Source: Patiria pectinifera
Lineage: Eukaryota; Echinodermata; Asteroidea; Valvatida; Asterinidae
Direction: 5' to 3'
DNA length: 64,000 bases
Assembly: GCA_029964075.1 (NCBI GenBank)
Contig: CM057150.1
Span: forward strand, 3,263,717 to 3,327,716
Under the pieces are notes generated by a model. That model ran no database searches. It was not told the origin of the DNA and saw nothing but the letters and a program-made list of their open reading frames with translations. The translations under genes and the position numbers were made by a program. Within the stretch, counting starts at the first letter, position 1; each line of letters starts with the position of its first letter. This document shows, one piece after another, positions 12,344 through 24,800 of the stretch.

Positions 12344-13661
12344 CTGTCGAGAATGAAATAATGGACATATGAATGTCTTTCTGGCAATGGGAGGCTTTTG
12401 AGACGTTGGTGGCAGTAAACAAACCGGCCCTTTTCAATTGTTTACGTCCATGTTTAAAGATAGAGTCCATCATTTGCAGCTATCCGAAAAGTAACTGGCG
12501 TAATTATTGTTGAAAAACATTCTTGAAAGATAGTAAAGAGACTAAACTCCCTGTGAAATTATTCTTTCTGGCAAGCTCTCATTTTGAAGAAATCAACAAA
12601 AGAAAGCCTTTCCAACGGTGCTTCTTAAGACGCACCGTAAGAAATTTAAATAAGTAGTTCGTTTTGTTATTTGGCGAAGCGCACGCAAGGATTGGCACGA
12701 CGCACACGCGCGCGCGGTTGCTGTAATTCGTCAGATCCGTGCACGAAAATTCATACAAGTGTTAAAATAGCCGGGAAAACCTATACTATATGTAGATATA
12801 CAGTACAAACGTTGTCACGAGCGACGTGCATATTGGTTCAAACTAAAAAAACAAAAAAAAAAAACGCTGGCCCCTCGTTCATTACTAACACATTAAAAGT
12901 AGTGTTAGGTCAGAATGCTCTTTTATTGATAAACTAATTATTTGTTATATTTCATCAATAGAGGGCGCTGTTAAATTGGACCGTAATGTTTTTACAGTCG
13001 CCATATTTCATGTTTTGTTAGCACGTCATCCCAAAGTCGTAAGTGAAATATACATAACTCATCATTTATAATCCCTTTATTTGGTTATTATGGACATGCT
13101 TTGGGTTCTTGGATAAGTTTAAGGTATTTAATTTGGGAAAAAAACACACAGAAGTATAAAATAGAGACAGTTTATAATGTACATGTATGTTCATGGTTGT
13201 TAATTACATGTGACAATAGGGTTTTTGCGTGTAATGGTACAAAATGTACATGTAGACCCACAGACAAGGCTGGTGTCATCGATCCTGTTAATTGCCTGAT
13301 ATTATGTGATTAGTTATGATTGCTTAACTTCAATTATAAACACAATTGTTGTTGATTCATACTTACAATTTACAACTGTTTAAAGTAAATTTTGTATTTG
13401 TTATGGACAGATTAAATCGTGTTCACCCGATTACAAGCCTGTCAAGTCTGAAGTTGAGATTTGATACCCGACACCCCGTCACAAGTAGGTATCTGAAACT
13501 TTCTATCCAAAACCCCCTACACCGGGGGTTCGAGTAGAAAATATCACACGGTTACTTATTAACTCCCATCACGTTCAAATAACTTCGGCAGCGACCGCAA
13601 GCCCCGTAATTTAAAGAAAAAAATACGACAGGATCAAGGCAATGTTGTAGGCAAGTACGTT

Positions 13662-13803
13662 TTTTTCGAGTACCGAGTACTTTGGTGCCGAGTACTTAGT
13701 TGCCGAGTGCAGGTACGAGTACGACTACTTGAGCTTCCGAGTACGAGTACGAGTACGAGTACCGTACTTCCGAGTACAAGTACGAGTACTTGTATTTCCG
13801 AAC
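13662..13803. repeat. Hexanucleotide-rich (GAGTAC)n array, copy 1
   Basis: An imperfect array built from GAGTAC/CGAGTA words, interspersed with 'ttccgagtac'-type variants. It lies at the right end of the first 3.1 kb unit. Equivalent arrays are at 16792-16933 and 17157-17253. The apparent ORFs across it are periodic low-complexity artefacts. Confidence 0.8.
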
Positions 13804-14556
13804 ACGGCCATACGGCAAATCCAGCGAATGGGGCGCTTTCAACTTTTAATCACGCGCCCGAAACCACTGAGCCTTTTCAATGATGCCATTTTGAGTGATA
13901 ATTAACAGACTAGAACAATCAAACTTGGCGATTCAAATTTGCAATCCGAAAATTTTACCATCTGTTATATTTAGATTTAAGTAGAGATACTAAAGTGCTT
14001 CAATAATTGAGATTTTTCTACGGCTTTTTTTTTTAACCTTCATAGTTAAATTACGGCCAAAATTTAGCGACAACCCTCCTTTTCGAAGGCAAAACCCACT
14101 GAACGTTTACAGCATGTTCAAATAAAAGTACGAAGTAGGCCTACTTTGATGAAACAGTTGTCTTTTTTCGTTTTCAATGTCAAAGTTTGGTAAATTTAAT
14201 CATAACGTGAGATGAAGCTCAATGGTTGGGCAGTGACAAAGGTCAAGGATATCAACCGATTATTCCGTCAGGAATTATTCCCAATTGTTGGTCTCAATTT
14301 TTCCCAACCACAGTTATTCCAATTTAGTGGAAGGCAATTGATCCCAATGAATATGAAATGTCTAACTTTCAAAGGAACGTAGCAATGAATTATTATCTGG
14401 ACCCACTCCATAACCCCCGTAGATCTGCCACTTTTACAAAAGCCGCGGACCTGTCTATATTTTAAAAAGGATGTCTTCAGGGACATATCCATTTTTTGCG
14501 TCTACCAACGAAGTACACGACAGTTGTTCTTTCAACATATAAATGCAAACACTCAC

Positions 14557-15475
14557 TCTTTTCAGATCTTCAAATCGTAGCACCATAACGTTAGGTTCAT
14601 GCCTCCTCTTCCAAAAGTACAAGTAGTGGTCCCACCAAGATCCATAACTTGCTGAAAACAACCAAACAAGGTACACGATCTCAGTAAATGTATAATGGGC
14701 CCGATATGAAAACATTCACAAATGAATTTGTCAAAACATCATGAAATGAGATCAAGCATCCTGTGAAATCATTGCGATGCGGCAGGCTGTCATTCTCGAG
14801 AAACGAGGCATGATTATCGTGGTGGTTAGGACCAACCCATCGCGCTGCCAACGGAAACACATGCTTTGTGATTAGCAGAAAGATGCACTTTGGCAAAACG
14901 TACATCTCACAAAGCAGAAAGTTCAGATTAACTGTATTGTTCCCTGAATCGGTAAAAATATTTCTGACAAACACTTTTTTCAGCAAATGAGACCCATTAC
15001 TTTTCAGGCAGATATATCTGTCAATTGGCGTGGTGGTAATTTCCTCACGTCCTAACATTGCGACCTAGGTTCAAATCCTACCGTGCCAATCTGGGATGAG
15101 TCTCTAAGTCATATCACCAACACTCCATTCAATTCTCAGTTTCTTTCTTTCATTATAAATGGTTGCGTAAAAACTTGTATAGGCATAAATAATAACCACC
15201 TGAAAGCAGTAATTAATTTGTCAAATAATCGAGACAATACCTTTCTTTGAGTTTCTGTATCCTAAATACTCCTCAAATGGCAGCCCTGCGCTCTTTAAAT
15301 TCATCATGTTCTCGAAGTGGAAATAAGACACCATCAAGTCCTTTGGATTACGGATGACGTAGACGATCTTGGCTTTCTCGGTCCAGATTTGTGGAGGCAG
15401 GAGCTGGCCGGGAAGGTGGGACTTGATGACCCGAGGGGAAGGCATCTCGTCCGCTATTCTGTGAGTTGAAGGGAG
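14557..15475 (-). pseudogene. SULT fragment D: two intact exons of an incomplete gene
   Basis: Exon D1 (15475-15241 minus, 235 nt) and exon D2 (14651-14557 minus, 95 nt) have the exact lengths, phases and splice sites of the fourth and fifth coding exons of SULT-E. D1 carries KSHLPGQ and RNPKD; D2 carries the WWDHY to RFEDLKR segment in frame. The PAPS-loop exon, the start exon and the two C-terminal exons are not visible on the minus strand in either direction, so this is a gene remnant and not a functional SULT. It could only be used by trans or long-range splicing, for which there is no evidence. Confidence 0.8.
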
Positions 15476-16791
15476 CTGTAGAGAATGAAATAATGGACAT
15501 ATGAATGTCTTTCTGGCAATGGGAGGCTTTTGAGACGTTGGTGGCAGTAAACAGACCGGCCCTTTTCTATTGTTTACGTCCATGTTTAAAAATAAAGTCC
15601 ATCATTTGCAGCTATCCGAAAAGTAACTGGCGTAATTATTGTTGAAAAACATTCTTGAAAGATAGTAAGGGGACTAAACTCCCAGTGAAATTATTCTTTC
15701 TGGCAAGCTCTCATTTTGAAGAAATCAACAAAAGAAAGCCTTTCCAACGGTGCTTCTTAAGACGCACCGTAAGAAATTTAAATAAGTAGTTCGTTTTGTT
15801 ATTCGGCGAAGCGCACGCAGGGATTGGCACGACGCACACGCGCGCGCGGTTGCTGTAATTCGTCGGATCCGTGCACGAAAATTCATACAAGTGTTAAAAT
15901 AGCCGGGAAAACCTATACTATATGTAGATTATACAGTACAAACGTTGTCACGAGCGACGTGCATATTGGTTCAAACTAAAAAACAAACAAAAAAAACCGG
16001 CTGGCCCCTCGTTCATTACTAACACATTAAAAGTAGTGTTAAGTCAGAATGCTCTTTTATTGATAAACTAATTATTTGTTATATTTTATCAATAGAGGGC
16101 GCTGTTAAATTGGACCGTAATGCTTTTGCAGTCGCCATATTTCATGTTTTGTTAGCACGTCATCCCAAAGTCGTAAGTGAAATATACATAACTCATCATT
16201 TATAATCCCTTTATTTGGTTATTATGGACATGCTTTGGGTTCTGGGATAAGTTTAAGGTATTTAATTTGGGGAAAAACACACACAAGTATAAAACAGAGA
16301 CAGTTTATAATGTACATGTATGTTCATTGTTGTTAATTACATGTGACAATAGGGTTTTTGCGTGTAATGGTACAAAATGTACATGCAGACCCACAGACAA
16401 GGCTGGTGTCATCGATCCTGTTAATTGCCTGATATTATGTGATTAGTTATGATTGCTTAACTTCAATTATAAACAAAATTGTTGTTGATTCATACTTACA
16501 ATTTACAACTGTTTAAAGTAAATTTTGTATTTGTTATGGACAGATTAAATCGTGTTCACCCGATTACAAGCCTGTCAAGTCTGAAGTTGAGATTTGATAC
16601 CCGACACCCCGTCACGAGTAGGTATCTGAAACTTTCTATCCAAAACCCCTACACCGGGGGTTCGAGTAGAAAATATCACACGGTTACTTATTAACTCCCA
16701 TCACGTTCAAATAACTTCGGCAGCGACCGCAAGCCCCGTAATTTAAAGAAAAAATTACGACAGGATCAAGGCAATGTTGTAGGCAAGTACG

Positions 16792-16933
16792 TTTTTTTCG
16801 AGTACCGAGTACTTTTGTGCCGAGTACTTAGTTGCCGAGTGCAGGTACGAGTACGAGTACTTGAGCTTCCGAGTACGAGTACGAGTACGAGTACCGTACT
16901 TCCGAGTACGAGTACGAGTACTTGTATTTCCGA
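16792..16933. repeat. (GAGTAC)n array, copy 2
   Basis: Same imperfect hexanucleotide array as at 13662-13803, at the right end of the second 3.1 kb unit. It contains runs of 'gagtacgagtacgagtac'. Confidence 0.8.
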
Positions 16934-17156
16934 ACACGGCCATACGGCAAATGGTTCATTATGTGTAATTGGCCCAGGCCCAGTCAGACCGATAAACAGA
17001 CCCAATCACGGCTAGCTGTTAAATGTGTTTGTCCGGACTTGCACAGAAGAAAATCGGGAAACTTCGACTTCTCCACAAAGCCAATCAACCATTTCAAACT
17101 GAAAGTATCGATAAAATAAGGCTCTGGTATAAAGTCAAGCTATACCATCCCCCCCC

Positions 17157-17253
17157 CCCGAGTACTGTTATTCGAGTACGAGTACTTTGCTGCCCGAGTA
17201 CGTACGAGTACCGTCATTTCGGGTACGAGTACTTTGACGTTCGAGTACGAGTA
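17157..17253. repeat. (GAGTAC)n array, copy 3, degenerate
   Basis: Shorter, more diverged GAGTAC-rich stretch following a C-run (17150-17159). It lies in unique sequence between the C/D units and duplication block B. It shows no coding signal. Confidence 0.65.
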
Positions 17254-17774
17254 ATTAGTAATATGTTGCGATTATACACTTATTTTTGTCATGCGGGAGC
17301 GAATCTGGCGACATTATGAGGGAGCTATCCACATCATTTACCATTACACCATTCAATTGTGATGGCCTCCTGTCACTTAGGGTCACGCCGTATAAAGTCC
17401 GTGGAGGGCAACGTGCAACTTCAATGGAGCGAACTAGTTCAAGCTGGCACCAGCACCACTCTTCACTGTCCCGTACTGCATAGCCATAGTAACATGTACA
17501 CCGATGTCAATATAAAGATAGCAATTAAAGGCGAGGCCTCACCTATTGTAGGACACATTAATGTGTAACTATATAATAAACTAACTAACTAACTATAACG
17601 TTTGTGGGTGTAGGCCTGAGACGGCTCGAGGAGACCCGTAAACCAGCAGGAATTAATCAACTTTCCAGGACGTTGTAACCCAGGTAGGTTTTACTTAACC
17701 AACAAATGCAACTAATGTTGAGTTGACGGGAGGCTATAAATACCATAACTTGCACATAACAGAACTTCACTTAA

Positions 17775-18057
17775 TAATATTTAATAATGATTGTGCTTAT
17801 AGCACTTTCCAACGTATCAACAATCTCAAAGCGCTTTACAATTACTCATTAGGCCATGGGACCACGCGGCAGCCGATATCAGCGCTCAATCGGTCCTCGA
17901 CCCTCACAGGTACCCATTTATACTCCTGGGTGGAGAGAGATGATTGTAGTTAAGTGTCTTGCCCAAGGGCACAAACACAATGTTTCTGGCAGGGTTCGAA
18001 CCCACGCACCTTCGTACATGAGTCAAACACCGTAACCACTGGACCATGGCGTTCTAC
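17775..18057 (-). repeat. tRNA-derived SINE (minus strand), block B copy
   Basis: Counterpart of 2040-2310. The minus-strand head has 'tggtccagtggt' and B box 'ggttcgaaccc'. The body includes 'tactcctgggtggagagaga' read on the plus strand. It lacks the 17-base head duplication seen in block A. Confidence 0.65.
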
Positions 18058-18882
18058 ACTTGACAATACTGCATGGAAAAAGTAAGGCCGACTATCATGA
18101 CAAATAGTTTCATTGTGCTTGGTTGAACATTGTGTTCAAATTACACTACATTTGGACCACTGAGGGTTGGTACAGTAGATCATAACATAATGCCAAATTG
18201 TGTGATAGCCCTTTAATGGCCCATGCAATGTAACTGTTTTTAATGTTATTCTTGAAAATGTCCCATTTAACCTTATTTTCAAATTTCATTTTGCCATCGA
18301 CGGGTATTTTGGGTTTTTTTCCCTTGCATGCTAATACAAATTTCCATATTCATGAGCAAAACTGTGATGTCGTTCCGGGCAGAAAAACTCAATGTCACAG
18401 CTATTTCAGCACAAGAGGTTGCTAGAAGTTTTGGACATTTTGCTGTCGTAAATTTTCTGTTCTTTGGTGATTCGTTGTTGTGTCAGTTGGCAGAAAGCCA
18501 ATGAACAAACATTTCTCATAAACATTTTCAATAAGCCAATTTGAAAACAAAAACCCTAAACTGAACAGTGTTTTCCTGAAGTGACATCACAGCAACATCG
18601 CCCTTGGTTGTCAGGAAAAGCATGGACTTTTTAAAGGTAGTTTAAAGAAGTGCACTTTTTAATCATATCAACCAAAAAGGGTGTCAAATATTGTTCGTAA
18701 ATTAAAGAAGAGTAGAAAGTTGCACAAACTGTGTTCCTAAGAAAACGTCACTTCATGCACCCATTTAACCCGGGCGAACAGATCATTTAGTAAAACGTGC
18801 ATAACCCTGGCAAGTTCAGTGAACTCATCAACATGCCGTGTGTTTTCATTTCTGCACAGGTGCTCAGTGTTCCGACGTAGTC

Positions 18883-21800
18883 ATGGACAAGTTGATACCA
18901 GATGAAGTGTGTAAGTTGTATTATAACTCCAACCAATATGACAAAAACATAACGCCATGATTACTAGATACATTGACGTTGAGATGTTTACTCGAATAGA
19001 CTCGAGTAAGAACGTGATCCAAATCGGTTTTGAACGCTACTCGAGTATATGCCTCAGAATGACCCAACTTGACTCGAGTAAATGACCATAAGAACATCGA
19101 TTCGACTAGAGTTACTGCCTTAGTTGGAAAGACTCGATTTGACTACTATAAGAGCGACGTTCTAGTTACTCGCGAAAAAGGGGGTCGACTCTACTTGCCT
19201 CGAGTCGAAAATTCAATGACTCGTTAAACGTAGCACACATAAGCTACAAAATTGTGGCCTGATCCCGCGACCTTCGACCTGATCCCGTGAGCTGAAACGT
19301 GTTTCTTCTTTAATTAAGATTCTTTTGGATAGAAACCTCAAACCTTTTTTACCCTTGCCCCGAAAAGTACAGCTTTCGAAAATGGCTGCAAAAAGAAGAA
19401 ACATCACTTATAATGAAGAGTTGGACATACTTCGGTTGAGTCTGGAAATTAAATTTTGTAAAAAGTTGAATTCTGGCATTTTAAACGTGCGTCAAAACAT
19501 AAGATATTATTATTTATATCAAGCTAATTCCAATGAAAAAAAAAAATCAACGTATTACATGCTTTCGTAAAAAGTACCCGGATGACAGTAATATATTGTC
19601 AGTAAAAGTACCCGGATTGCGGACAATATTACTTTTGGTATTGCCCGGCGCGCCCTCATCCATGCATTTTCGCTGGTTCCCGCACGATCAAGAGCGTCAA
19701 CCAGTCAACAGAGCGCAATTAAAGCGCAAGGTACCCTCGAACACGGACGCCCACAACAGTGCGCGTACACCTTGCGCGCAGCGCGCAGCAGGCAAGGTGT
19801 ACGCGCACTGTTGTCAACAATCACAATGACAGCTTCAAATAATTTGACGAAATTGGAGAAATGCAGACTGCAGTGTCTTGAAATGTATTTCTTGCGAATC
19901 AAGTCAGCGAGATATAAATGATAATAATATTGGGTTTTTTTTCGGGGGATACAAGAATATATATTGCACTCGCTCTAACAATATTGCACTCGTCTTCGAC
20001 TCGTGCACTAATATCGTAGCTCGCGCAATATTCTTGTATTCACCTCAAAGCCATCCATTAGTATTTAATTGTTAAAGACTTTTTTTGCTCCCCAAAGTGG
20101 CACCGTTTTACGCTGTCATTGATTGCTGGGAAAAAAATGGCCCCTTCCAGGATCCACTGCGTGTGCTTTGGACTAGCTAGTGGCATATACTACAATACAT
20201 CTCGTATTGAACCGCAACAATATTGCAGACCAGACAGTAATGCATGCCATAACATCGAGACAAAATGACGTCAGGCTTTGTTTACATGTACGCTTATACC
20301 TATGACAGGCAGGTGAAAACGAGCTCGCATAATGTAAACAAAGATGTCATTACGTCTCAGGTCTTCTATCTATTCCCTATAGACCGGAAACTGACGACGA
20401 AGCCCCTCCCGTTTGGCTACGTGGAGCATGAAGGCATCACACTTTACGAGGAAGGAGATGATGTGGTCAAGGCACTGAAGACATTTGAAGTCAGAGATGA
20501 TGACAGCTGGATCGTGACCTATCCCAAAGCAGGTAGAGTACGAGAAGAGCACTCTTCCTGGAGCTTGCTAAGCACGTTAAAGGGCTCCCGCTGCCCGGAA
20601 TGAGCCCAATTGGGCTATAAAACGCACTTTGAACGAATAATCAGAACGAACATGTAATAGTAGGATATAAAAATCCACACGACTTTACTTTAAAAACTTG
20701 GCGTTTTCTTTTATTCTTGTGTTAGGCCAAAAAAATCTTCAGTTTATGGTATGGAGCTCGCCTCAAAAATGGTACAGCGACGCCATTTTTTTAAAAACTT
20801 TTTCCCCTTCAAATGTCTGCTGCTGACTGCAAATGGTGCCCGACTAAATTTAGTGCAAAATGTATGGGAGCCCAGAGAGGCCACATAGTATAAGAGGCCG
20901 CTATAATTAGTATAAGTATTTATAACGCGTATTTTCTCTGGAATCTATTCAAGGGCAAACTTTTCGTTAGGACCAGAGAAACTAGCCATCATTTCAAATG
21001 CTACAGCAGTGCGAGAGAGTAACTGGCCTAAAATGGCGGATATGAGTACTTTATTCGGTTTGGATAAATTTGAGAGTTTACCCACTACAATAGAACCCTC
21101 CTATTGTGTCCATCATTAAAAAATTTACCAGGATCAAATGTATGTTTCCAGGAACAACTTGGGTGCAGGAGATCATGTCGTGCGTGATGCATGACGGGAA
21201 CCTGGAGGAAGTCAACAAGCGAAACACTGCGTTCCCGATGCCGTTCATAGAGTTTAATTTGCCAAAGACTATTCGGAAACTAAATAGGGTAAGCCCGATT
21301 AGTCATTTTTATCGGGGAAATCGTCTTCTTTTCCAGACAAATCGTGTCACTTTCGCCAAATATCACCATATTTTGGCACCGTTGCCAACAATTCCTTGAC
21401 TGGTGTATTATAGCTTCCCTTTCTTAAGTACTAGCCTTTTGCGGTCATAGTTTTGTCTTCAAAAGAATTCGTGACAAAAGTTAATTATTTTCGCATAATA
21501 ATCACCGAGAATGCGACATTCTCATAGATTTGGGCACAAGTAAAAGCAAATAAAATCTCTCCCATAACCACTGCGTTTCTAAATACTCTCCCATCCCCAG
21601 ACTTTTCAATTATTATACTTTTCTCGATACAATGAATCATATTGAATACATTTTGGGGTGCTGTGGTCCAATGGTTACGGTGTTCGACCCGTGTGCCGCG
21701 ATACCTGGGAACATATGGTGCTTGTGGTCTTGAGCAAGGCACTTTACCATTATTGTTTTGTCCTTCTGATGGGACGTAAAGCCTAGGTCCCGTGTGTTGT

Positions 21801-24800
21801 GTAAAGCACGTTAAAGAACCCATTTACTTTTATCGCTAGGAGAAGGGGTTTGCCACAGTGTTTCTGGCAGTGGCAGCAATATGCGCCGCAGCACCTTGTA
21901 ACCCTTAAAGGTGTTACATAATGGGTCTCGTGTTTCTCATATTGAGGGCCTCCATGGAAAGCAGTGCCTTGCATTGATCGGAGTTTACCCTCATTAAAGA
22001 TGTCGTAAAATAAAACTTTGGACAAGAAACTTCCCTCAAGAATTGGTAGTTTCCGCATTACCCAGACTCTTGAAATTATATCGATATTACTCCTTGATGA
22101 CCAGTTTCTCCCTAATATCAAATAATTTACTCCTTCAACAACGTGTCTCCTATAAGGTGGTTTCCTTGTACGGGCGGGGGGATCGACTCAGTGGATTTAA
22201 CTTAAACAATCACTGTGTTTATAGACCTTTATCATGCTGCCACCATTTGAGTCATGTTCCCTGTATCTAATATAGCACTGAATGATAAGGGGGTTTGGTG
22301 CAAAAAGGAACCAGACTATTTTTCCTTCCAGCATCGCCTTGGTTGCGTTGATTTGAATGGGAAAAACTCAAGAGGGCCGCAACATGATAATGTTCTATAG
22401 TTGGTCCTTTGTGGGGTGACACCATTATGACTCTAATTGTTTCTTTTTGTTAGCTGCCTCTGACCTACCAGGTGGTTGAGCTGATTCAATCTCCCCGCGT
22501 CATCAAGTCCCATCTCCCCGGTCAGTTTCTGCCCCCTAACATCTGGGACAAGTCCAAGGTCGTCTACGTCATCCGTAACCCAAAAGACGTGATGGTGTCT
22601 TACTTCTACTTCCTCAAGCGAGTCAGTCCTACCGGCAGGAGCGGCCAGACATTCAGCGAGTTTTTCGACGAAATGATGTCAGGAAAAAGTGAGGAACATT
22701 GTCTCCTCCAATCTCATCCTCATGGCTAGGCTTAGCACTTTATTTTCAACCCCACTTCCAATAGTTACCCCTGGGTGGGAAACTTGTATCCTGATAAGTG
22801 ATGTTGTGTACTTCCAGTGTAGTAATCAAGTCCATCACAAGTCCCTGCAAGTTCATTGCAAGTTCATCACAAGTCTGCCTAAGCCAAATAGCTAGCTATT
22901 CCAATGAACTATTGCAAAAAAAAACATTTCTCTTTGTCACATTGTTCAGCCCGTTACTTGGAACTGAACTCATGAAAGGACATGTGACTGAACTTGTAGC
23001 ACTTGTGATAGGACTTGACTACAACACTGGTACCTGGCGATTCCTGTTACGGCTACTAAAAAAAACCCACAATCCTCCTTTTTCAATTTCCTTGTTATGT
23101 AACTTACTGCATAAAAAAGTCATCGTGTTTTCAGATTTCACACCAAAACGGATAGATAACGCCCGTACCATAAACAGTCACCGCAGATAAACATAAACAC
23201 TAATTTAAAACATGTCCACTGCAGACTCCAGACCATTCCGTGAACTAATTTGCATGTGCAAGAGGCACAAGATATTGCACACGGGTCTCTTCTAACAACG
23301 TCCCTGTACGTCTCACTTTCGTGCAAATGAGGGCGCTGCAACCACTTTGGTGCTACAAATAGATATGAATCCGAAGTTAATACTATAAATCTATATTAAC
23401 GTAATAAGTTTACATTCAGAAATAGATTTACAATCATCAAGTTCAGACTGAGATATTATTGCTAAACTACTTAAATAAACGCATTGTGCCGTTTTTTATA
23501 CCCCGGGAATGGCATTGAGAATGACATCGAAGTCAGCGCCTTCATCGCTCAGAAACATGTCTTAAATCCCAAATCATAAGATTAGGCCTACGTATGGGTT
23601 CCGATTGTGGCCTATTTGTTTCCGATCCCTGTTCCATCCGCAGCCCACTACCATCTATAGCGTTTGAGTAAACACATTTGTAGATACTTATGTAATAATG
23701 AGTTCAGCTACTTCGTTCTGGACCTATAGATCTAGTAAAGACCTGGTCTTTTTTATTCGCAAAGTTCTTTACGGTCCATGGTGGGATCACTACCTGACCT
23801 TCTGGAAATTGAGACACCACCCAAACGTCCTCCTGCTGAGATTTGAAGACCTGAAAAGGGTAAGTGATCATTTTTGACAGGCAAGCATAATGCACTCGCA
23901 CCTGTTTTTACAACTTTGACTCTGGGAGGTTACGCACTGAGCATACAGTGTTAAATACATCGGTGGGGGGCAAAACCTAATATTGAATTTACATCACCCG
24001 GACGAAAATTCCATCAGTCTGAATGTGCAAGAAGGAGGTATATTTTGCGGACATCGTCAACACAGGGCCAAGGGCTACTACTACTACCCACCCACCCACC
24101 AAGGGGGGGGGGGGTAATTAGACGCAAGTTCAAGAGGAAGAAGGAACCTGTTGATGTTTCGCTCGAACTGTAATAAGGTACAAGGAGCACAGCAGGAACC
24201 TGGCAATGAGTTCCACTGTAAGGCCGTACAAAGAAAGAACTCGATGATTACATCACCGCACTGACCATTTGAACACAAAAGGTATATGGGAGAGAGGAGG
24301 CAGCAAACATGTCAAAGATCGCATACAAACAATAATCGTAGTCTTTTCCGTATTGAATGACTGTTAACAGTCACTTTCTTAGAATTAGAGAAATCAATGG
24401 AATTGGTTGTCAATTGTAGTCAATTGTATTGGCAATCTTTACTTTTTTCGATTCAATCAATCTACTAAATTGTTTCAATTGAGGTGATATTTTGTTTACT
24501 GTTCATATCCGGAAAATGGCGTCGTTGTGAACAGCGCCCAAGGCATACGCTCATCATAAAAATGGCATGCTAGCCGTGTCAGAACTTAGCTGCGGCTGCA
24601 AATGAAAACCTTTGGAAGCGACCAAATCAGTAGCGTATCCAGCTTGGATGTCGAGGGGGGGGGGGCAACCGGACATCCGCGCCGAAATGTACACATTTTT
24701 TTCTCCGGAATTTTTGCCTCTGTACAGTCAAAAAGCGCGGAGGGGGGGGGGGGGGGGGCTGGTCCCCACCTTCCTAATAGGGGCGCTCTTCAAAACTGCC

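Larger units (their letters stand above)
10718..13817. repeat. 3.1 kb tandem unit, first copy (carries SULT fragment C)
   Basis: The unit starts at 'ccagcgaatggggcgctt' and runs through the C exons and a (GAGTAC)-rich array to about 13817, where the same start sequence recurs. The second copy is 13818-16950. Its first 260 bases also occur at 26557-26792, at the end of duplication block B. The two full copies are very similar, differing by scattered substitutions and small indels. Unit copy number differs between the A and B flanks. Confidence 0.85.
13818..16950. repeat. 3.1 kb tandem unit, second copy (carries SULT fragment D)
   Basis: Direct repeat of 10718-13817 in the same orientation, including the two minus-strand SULT exons, the GC-rich stretch near 15830-15870 and the terminal GAGTAC array. 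The second copy lacks the two-base insertion that breaks fragment C. It differs at scattered positions, including a short extra segment near 14215-14250. Confidence 0.85.
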
